From positions 20,741 to 84,740 of the IMG/VR virus record IMGVR_UViG_3300049846_001128: a stretch of 64,000 bases of DNA. One strand, written 5' to 3'. The notes under the pieces are model-generated. The model saw only the letters and a program-made list of their open reading frames with translations, searched no databases and was not told the origin of the DNA. Below, piece after piece: positions 59,774 through 64,000 of the stretch; the first letter of the stretch is position 1; the number at the start of each line of letters is the position of its first letter. This DNA is from a virus. The translations under genes were made by a program, and so were the position numbers.

Positions 59774-60193
59774 TCAAAGCAAAGCCTTTCCAAGCTCAGT
59801 TCTGCTTAGCATAAACTCCGTTTTGTCCTTGTATCTCACTCCGGCTACGAAATAGCCTCTCATAGATGAACTACTGAAACTAAAATACCAAACTGAAGGG
59901 TCATTCTTTACTTTATCCAAATCAACCAGCCTCTCGTAACTTTTCCAAGCTTCTATTGGATTTCCTTTAATGCCGACAATGCTCTCTTTGTTTAGGGTAA
60001 ATCCAGCCGCTTCTAGCCTAGCCTTTGTTTCCTCTGACTCGTCGTGTTTTAAGAGCCTATAAACTTTTGCACAATAATAAGTGTAAGTTCCGACCACAGG
60101 CTTCCCAATTAAATCCTTACAAACTGGAACTTCCCTTTTCTCTAGGAATTTGTCAAGGGAAGATTTATTAGTTTTATATGGTTTTTCTTTCAT
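59774..60193 (-). CDS. KVGD-AL tail protein, member 27 (long)
   Basis: This 139-residue protein has a different, basic N-terminal body (KTNKSSLDKFLEKREVPVCK) and a YFVAGVRYKDKTEFM strand before the tail SRTELGKALL. Ribosome site AAAAGGAAAAACCT lies in the repeated spacer. Confidence 0.65.
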   Translation of the reverse strand: MKEKPYKTNKSSLDKFLEKREVPVCKDLIGKPVVGTYTYYCAKVYRLLKHDESEETKARLEAAGFTLNKESIVGIKGNPIEAWKSYERLVDLDKVKNDPSVWYFSFSSSSMRGYFVAGVRYKDKTEFMLSRTELGKALL

Positions 60194-60227
60194 AGGTTTT
60201 TCCTTTTGAAAAGCAAGGCTTTTATTC
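60194..60227 (-). repeat. Repeated intergenic spacer, second copy
   Basis: Shares TTTTCAAAAGGAAAAACCT before the ATG with the 59740 spacer. The preceding TCAAAG hairpin is degenerate here. It lies between members 28 and 27. Confidence 0.5.
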
Positions 60228-60458
60228 TCAAAGTAGAGCCTTTAATAGTGGAGTTATTCTTATCCATCCTGCATTGGCTAGTCTTTCGTCGTCAAAATCA
60301 TAAAATTTCTCAGCGTAATTTGCAAATTCATCTCCATTGTCTACTCTATACCATTTCCATGAGAATGAACTTTTAGTTACCTCAGTCACAACTCCCTTAA
60401 ACTTTCGAGACTCGTCAAGGAAACAGTCTCCAACCTTCAACTCTCTAATCCAGTTCAC
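60228..60458 (-). CDS. KVGD-AL family small protein, member 28
   Basis: This 76-residue protein starts at GTG (GTGA overlap) with MNWIRELKVGDCFLDESRKF and ends RITPLLKALL. Near-duplicate in layout of member 26. Tail kept although 34 bases of spacer follow. Confidence 0.75.
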   Translation of the reverse strand: MNWIRELKVGDCFLDESRKFKGVVTEVTKSSFSWKWYRVDNGDEFANYAEKFYDFDDERLANAGWIRITPLLKALL

Positions 60459-60700
60459 AGTAAAGCCTCGGTCAATTCAGTTAGTGGGATTAATTGAGCA
60501 GAAACTTCTTCCCATATAATAGCTGAAACTAAGCTGTGCCAGCCTAAGCCTCGGTACATATCATTGGAACTTCCTCTGCGTTCAGAATATTCGTAGTGAA
60601 TGATATAATTGTCAATTTTGGTTATTGCTAAGGTACTGTAGTCAGTGTCGAAGTATTTCATTCCTTCAACTACGTAAAACCTATCTCCTACTTTTGGCAT
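60455..60700 (-). CDS. KVGD-AL family small protein, member 29
   Basis: This 81-residue protein begins MPKVGDRFYVVEGMKYF and ends PLTELTEALL. Ribosome site GGAGAG. The GTG of member 28 overlaps its stop. Confidence 0.75.
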   Translation of the reverse strand: MPKVGDRFYVVEGMKYFDTDYSTLAITKIDNYIIHYEYSERRGSSNDMYRGLGWHSLVSAIIWEEVSAQLIPLTELTEALL

Positions 60701-60836
60701 AACTCTCCAATTTACTAAGGACAAATCCCTTAGCCACGGCTAATAATAGCACAAGTATGACAAACAGTGCAAGAGAAATCTTAGTAAAGAGCTTGTATAA
60801 GTTCCGTAGCGCGGATGAAATCCAGTTTGAAAGTTT
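60681..60836 (-). CDS. Possible tiny membrane protein, start unclear
   Basis: Between members 30 and 29 one frame encodes a membrane helix (LALFVILVLLLAVAKGFVL) and a basic tail (SKLESYAKSRR). No standard start codon with ribosome site is present at the expected place, so the left edge is approximate. It is the only candidate for this 80-base gap. Confidence 0.3.
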   Translation of the reverse strand, partial: KLSNWISSALRNLYKLFTKISLALFVILVLLLAVAKGFVLSKLESYAKSRR

Positions 60837-60978
60837 CAAGCCTAACTGATGAATTGAGTCCGAAGTTATACTCATAGAAAATATAATTATCCCTTATTAA
60901 AGTTATTCTAACAGGCTGGTTTTGGCATGAAGGAGCATAGCGTTCACCAATGTTTATATAAATATCTCCAACTTTCAT
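60781..60978 (-). CDS. KVGD-AL family small protein, member 30
   Basis: This 65-residue protein begins MKVGDIYINIGERYAP (K-V-G-D at residues 2-5) and ends RATELIQALY. ATGA overlap with member 31. Confidence 0.75.
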   Translation of the reverse strand: MKVGDIYINIGERYAPSCQNQPVRITLIRDNYIFYEYNFGLNSSVRLETFKLDFIRATELIQALY

Positions 60979-61181
60979 AACAAAGCTCGCATTAATTCTG
61001 TGGCTAAAGTAGCGTCAGTAACGGGAATTTCTTTGTCTTTTAAGTCGCCATCGAGAAATTTAACCTTGTACTTATTTTGAAAATTTTTATTACCTCTAAC
61101 TTCAGTAACTACCGCTAGCTTATTGTCAAAGCTTTTAAAGTACTTATCCTTAGTAATTACAAAATCGCCAACTTTAATCAT
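60975..61181 (-). CDS. KVGD-AL family small protein, member 31
   Basis: This 68-residue protein begins MIKVGDFVITKDKYF and ends LATELMRALL. The core (LAVVTEVRGNKNFQNKYKVK) looks like a KOW/SH3-type small barrel. ATGA overlaps on both sides. Confidence 0.75.
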   Translation of the reverse strand: MIKVGDFVITKDKYFKSFDNKLAVVTEVRGNKNFQNKYKVKFLDGDLKDKEIPVTDATLATELMRALL

Positions 61182-61393
61182 AAAAGAGCCTCTATTAGAG
61201 GAGTTACTTGTATTAAACGATTATCATAGTAAATCTTCGATTTATAACCTACAAGTGAATCATGTTTTGATGCTATTAAATAACAGAAATTGTAGCATTT
61301 CTTAATCTCATCATACCCTGTTATCTCAATTAAAACAATTTCACCATCATGTCCCCAGTGAGGGTCTAGGTACTTCTTACCTATTTCTAGCAT
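61178..61393 (-). CDS. KVGD-AL family small protein, member 32
   Basis: This 71-residue protein begins MLEIGKKYLDPHWGHDG and ends QVTPLIEALL. GAGG-like tail codons precede the ATG of member 31. It directly follows the homing endonuclease. Confidence 0.7.
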   Translation of the reverse strand: MLEIGKKYLDPHWGHDGEIVLIEITGYDEIKKCYNFCYLIASKHDSLVGYKSKIYYDNRLIQVTPLIEALL

Positions 61394-62202
61394 TCTTTGT
61401 CCTTAATATAAATAGCTTTTTTCATGTTATGTTTTGGACAATATGTTTTGTGTATACTGAAAAGTTTAAACTTTCGATCAAGGTAAATACTAGAATCTTT
61501 GTATATATAATCCAAGAATGCCAAGAACGATCTACCTGTATATTTTATAGACATTCCTTTTTTATTAAAATAAGCTATAATATTTGCTTTATGGTAAATT
61601 CCCAAAAGCATATCAATAGAATTAGTGGTATAGCCACAACTAGGAATACCGTGATGATCTAGTGACTTAGCTACCCAACCATCTCCATCGAAAAAACCTC
61701 TTATAAAATGCCTATAGTTCTCTTCTGAAAGACCTAAAGGAAATTTTATACTATGACTTTTCTTATGAGATTTTGAATTATAATCTATACCTAACAATAA
61801 GCATAAATCTTGACACATACGCTTAGATGATATCGTTAATTCACAAAAATTCCCCTCTATCATTTTTATTGGAGATTCTATACTTAAATAGTGCTTTAAT
61901 TTTTCTAAAATGTCAATATCTTTTTTGTTAATTTTTATGACAATTTGCCTTTTTCTAACATGTCCATCCGAAGCTATAAAGCCTAAAAAATATGAAGAAT
62001 ACTCATTCAAGTTAGAAGCATCAGAAAACATCAAATCATCTAAACTTTTAAATAAACATGAAGGATTATTCCTCCCAGCTCTTTTACCTATACTATATTT
62101 AATCTTACAAGCATTCCCACAAAAATGATCTTTATACATTGCTAACCGAGATGGTTTTCGATGAATTTCTTTGCTACAACTTGAACAGTTAATAATTGGC
62201 AT
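61387..62202 (-). CDS. LAGLIDADG homing endonuclease (free-standing)
   Basis: This 271-residue protein has an N-terminal zinc-finger-like unit (CSSCSKEIHRKPS and FCGNACK), the first LAGLIDADG helix YFLGFIASDGH (about residues 68-78) and the second FIRGFFDGDGW (about 163-173), each ending in the metal-binding Asp. Such enzymes cut a long specific site and spread their own gene. Its ATG overlaps the VWA gene stop (TAATG), so it is inserted between genes without breaking them. Confidence 0.85.
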   Translation of the reverse strand: MPIINCSSCSKEIHRKPSRLAMYKDHFCGNACKIKYSIGKRAGRNNPSCLFKSLDDLMFSDASNLNEYSSYFLGFIASDGHVRKRQIVIKINKKDIDILEKLKHYLSIESPIKMIEGNFCELTISSKRMCQDLCLLLGIDYNSKSHKKSHSIKFPLGLSEENYRHFIRGFFDGDGWVAKSLDHHGIPSCGYTTNSIDMLLGIYHKANIIAYFNKKGMSIKYTGRSFLAFLDYIYKDSSIYLDRKFKLFSIHKTYCPKHNMKKAIYIKDKEC

Positions 62203-63410
62203 TACGGTCTATCCTGTATTCTTATTACCTTTCCAAAATCAGCAGGAGCCGGAGAGTTACGAACCAATGCCCAAAGAAACGGAATTTTAGGGTCTTCTGG
62301 TCTATCTGCACAGTCACCATCTCCAAAATATAATATACCATCAACCTTCAACGATTTGGCATGTTTTATTGGACCATTGTAGGCTGTTCCACCTCTCCCT
62401 TTAAAGTCAGGCTGCTTCTTTGAGTCAAACTCATAAACATTCTTAACGTCACAGTCAGCCTCAATAACAGTTATTTTAACCCCACACTTATGAATGGCTT
62501 CCATCTCTGTCCAAAACATTGCCAACTCTTTGTCGGAAACTGAGCCGGAAGTGTCAACACAAAGCCCTAAATGAAGCTCAGGCTTGCGTTTTGAGCCGGG
62601 CTGTAGGATTCCATAGCGACGGTTTCTGCGCTTTCTCGTAGCCATTTTTAGGCTCTTCTGAGTATTAACGTAAAACTGTCTTAGCTGTTGCTTCCAGTTT
62701 ACTTGGCTTTCATTAAGCTTTGCTACAATGGCTGCAATGTCACCAGAAACATTACCAATTCCACCAGCGTTTTTAACGGCTTTGTTCACAGCGTCTTTGA
62801 TAACTTCTTTTTGAACCTCGGCAGAGCCTTCTGACTTCTCCCATTGGCTATGGTCGTCGGCAGTTTCTCCCATTCCATCCCCTGATTGAGGTAAGAGGTC
62901 TTGGTTTTGTTCGGCAAATTCATTAATTTTATTGTAATAATACTCTGCCAATTCTCCTTCAGTCATGGGAGAGAAAGTTCTTTGATCAGCTTTATTCTCA
63001 GGCTTTTGATTATGCTCGTCAACCATTGACTTAAGCTTTTCATTAAGCTTTGCAACAGTAACCCCTCCAACAGTGTTGGTGAAATCTATTAAGTCGTTTC
63101 TGTTAATAGTGGCATCGGTTGAAATATTAAATCGCTTGTGTAGTTCTTTTGAAGTTGCACCAATTTGCTTAGCTCTTGAAATATGTTCGCGGAAAATATG
63201 TTCACACTCATGCTTTAAAAGCTTACAAGCGTGGTTAAGGCTTAAATTATTAACAAAGTCAGGGTTATAAACCATGTTTACTTTGTCAGTTATATAAACT
63301 CCAGCAGAGGGACAAGTTTTATCAACAGTAATTTTCATGTTTAATAGTAAATGCCCGTAAAAAGGCTCAGCGTGAGTTAGGGCGATGATTGCTTCTCTAA
63401 GTCTGTTCAT
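62202..63410 (-). CDS. Metallopeptidase-like / VWA-like protein (DUF2201 type)
   Basis: This 402-residue protein has an N-terminal metallopeptidase-like domain with LLKHECEHIFREH (HExxH-type, about residue 63), a charged Gln/Glu linker, and a C-terminal VWA-like domain with LCVDTSGSVS (metal site, about 281-290), KGRGGTAYNG and YFGDGDCADRP. Bacterial homologues are paired with a MoxR-type AAA ATPase; none is seen in this window. It may remodel or disable host complexes. Confidence 0.8.
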   Translation of the reverse strand: MNRLREAIIALTHAEPFYGHLLLNMKITVDKTCPSAGVYITDKVNMVYNPDFVNNLSLNHACKLLKHECEHIFREHISRAKQIGATSKELHKRFNISTDATINRNDLIDFTNTVGGVTVAKLNEKLKSMVDEHNQKPENKADQRTFSPMTEGELAEYYYNKINEFAEQNQDLLPQSGDGMGETADDHSQWEKSEGSAEVQKEVIKDAVNKAVKNAGGIGNVSGDIAAIVAKLNESQVNWKQQLRQFYVNTQKSLKMATRKRRNRRYGILQPGSKRKPELHLGLCVDTSGSVSDKELAMFWTEMEAIHKCGVKITVIEADCDVKNVYEFDSKKQPDFKGRGGTAYNGPIKHAKSLKVDGILYFGDGDCADRPEDPKIPFLWALVRNSPAPADFGKVIRIQDRP

Positions 63411-63418
63411 AAATACTC

Positions 63419-64000
63419 CTACAAAAGAGATAGGTTAAGTAAAGTTTCAGCAGTGACTCCGTGAGATGCGTAAATTCCGTACCCATCTCGGTACTCCAAA
63501 GCCTTAAGCTCATTATGATGCAATTTGCCATCTTTGTCAATGGAAATTCTCATGGGAAAGTCAGAAAGAATTGCAATTTCTGGAAACAAATAACTGTGGT
63601 GAAATTCCTTAGAATGTTCACAATACTCTGAAAAAAGACCAAAATCTTTTATACTATTTGGGAATAACTCATTCAGTAAAAAGTCATAATACCAATAATA
63701 GGATTGATTCCAGTTTGAAATAGCTTCCCAAACAAGTTGGCTATCAAGTTGGCTATCAAGTTGGCTATAAAGTTGGCTATCAAGTTGGCTATCAAGTTGG
63801 CTATAAAGTTGGCTATCAAGTTGGCTATAAAGTTGGCTACGAAGTCGGCTATAAAGTTGGCTATCAAGTTGGCTATCAAGTTGGCTATAAAGTTGGCTAT
63901 CAAGTTGGCTATCAAGTTGGCTATAAAGTTGGCTATCAAGTTGGCTATAAAGTTGGCTACGAAGTCGGCTATAAAGTCGGCTATCAAGTTGGCTATCAAG
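63419..64000 (-). CDS. SQL-repeat protein with DUF6745-like C-terminus, truncated by the window edge
   Basis: The frame is open from the right edge for 193 codons to TAG at 63419. Its upstream part is a run of four-residue repeats (DSQL, YSQL, YSRL, RSQL) encoded by 12-bp units. The last 105 residues are ordinary protein (WEAISNWNQSYYWYYDFLLN) ending with GKLHHNELKALEYRDGYGIY and ASHGV, which resembles the C-terminal signature of DUF6745-type proteins, also known for short N-terminal repeats. The other open minus frame through the repeat is a shadow because it dies soon after. Confidence 0.65.
   Translation of the reverse strand, partial: LDSQLDSRLYSRLRSQLYSQLDSQLYSQLDSQLDSQLYSQLDSQLDSQLYSRLRSQLYSQLDSQLYSQLDSQLDSQLYSQLDSQLDSQLVWEAISNWNQSYYWYYDFLLNELFPNSIKDFGLFSEYCEHSKEFHHSYLFPEIAILSDFPMRISIDKDGKLHHNELKALEYRDGYGIYASHGVTAETLLNLSLL
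63734..64000 (-). repeat. 12-bp tandem repeat array with a 120-bp higher-order unit
   Basis: At least 22 copies of AAGTTGGCTAT(C/A) (plus strand) run to the window edge. Copies 1-10 and 11-20 have the same order of variants, including the ACG/TCGG changes, so a 120-bp block (63734-63853 and 63854-63973) is duplicated exactly. It codes the SQL repeats. Confidence 0.9.

Noticed and set aside
63673-63999. Minus-strand open frame made of IANL/IADF repeats, resembling a hydrophobic repeat protein
   Set aside because: It is the neighbouring frame of the 12-bp repeat. It stops soon after the repeat, while the DSQL frame continues into 105 residues of ordinary DUF6745-like sequence.
63734-64000. CRISPR-like regular repeats
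   Set aside because: Units are 12 bp with no spacers and lie inside a coding frame; this is a tandem coding repeat.

Overview
The window is part of a lytic tailed-phage genome, most likely a podovirus-like phage of a Gram-negative host. It is AT-rich by eye, almost wholly coding, and splits into two convergent blocks. The host cannot be named from this sequence. Several encoded proteins carry signal peptides or lipoboxes, which needs a Gram-negative envelope. One is a collagen-like lipoprotein of a style I associate with Bdellovibrionota, but that is only a hint.

Bases 1-31.7 kb (+ strand) are the late structural block. In order: the tail of a head-assembly protein, the major capsid protein, a long array of tail-fibre and appendage genes (1.9-16.7 kb), a papain-like amidase, an adaptor-like protein, a very large nozzle-like tail protein, a 350-base non-coding stretch, internal/ejection proteins (23.5-30.8 kb), a pesticin-type lysozyme and a coiled-coil/membrane holin candidate. 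A shared motif, CA(A/C)CCTTA, lies just upstream of five transcription-unit heads and is probably a phage late promoter. One ejection-protein gene ends in an A AAA AAG slippery site, a stop codon and a 10-bp hairpin, with an open -1 frame beyond. This looks like programmed -1 frameshifting.

Bases 31.65-64 kb (- strand) are the early/middle block of about 70 mostly tiny genes, coupled by ATGA, GTGA, TTGA and TAATG overlaps. Recognisable functions are a family-B DNA polymerase, a DnaB-like helicase, a primase-like protein, class Ia ribonucleotide reductase (both subunits), an ERF-type annealing protein, a PD-(D/E)XK exonuclease, an RNase H-like exonuclease, a Holliday-junction-resolvase-like nuclease, HNH and LAGLIDADG endonucleases, a MazG-like pyrophosphatase, an M15 peptidase, a secreted ClpP-fold protease with its own sigma-70 promoter, and a VWA/metallopeptidase protein.

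The most unusual content is a family of about 32 small paralogous proteins scattered through the whole early block. Most have an N-terminal K-V-G-D beta-rich domain, and nearly all end in a short tail of the form (T/S)(P/E/D)L..AL. The codons of that tail often double as the Shine-Dalgarno of the next overlapping gene, but the tail is also kept where no gene overlaps. A second unusual cluster (42.4-44.5 kb) encodes consecutive envelope proteins, and the right edge enters a gene made of 12-bp tandem repeats coding SQL tetrapeptides. Several real genes under 60 codons (for example 31652-31816, 34733-34912, 38630-38809, 40257-40388, 44340-44498, 49757-49900, 55927-56025, 56425-56544) were found by following these overlaps.
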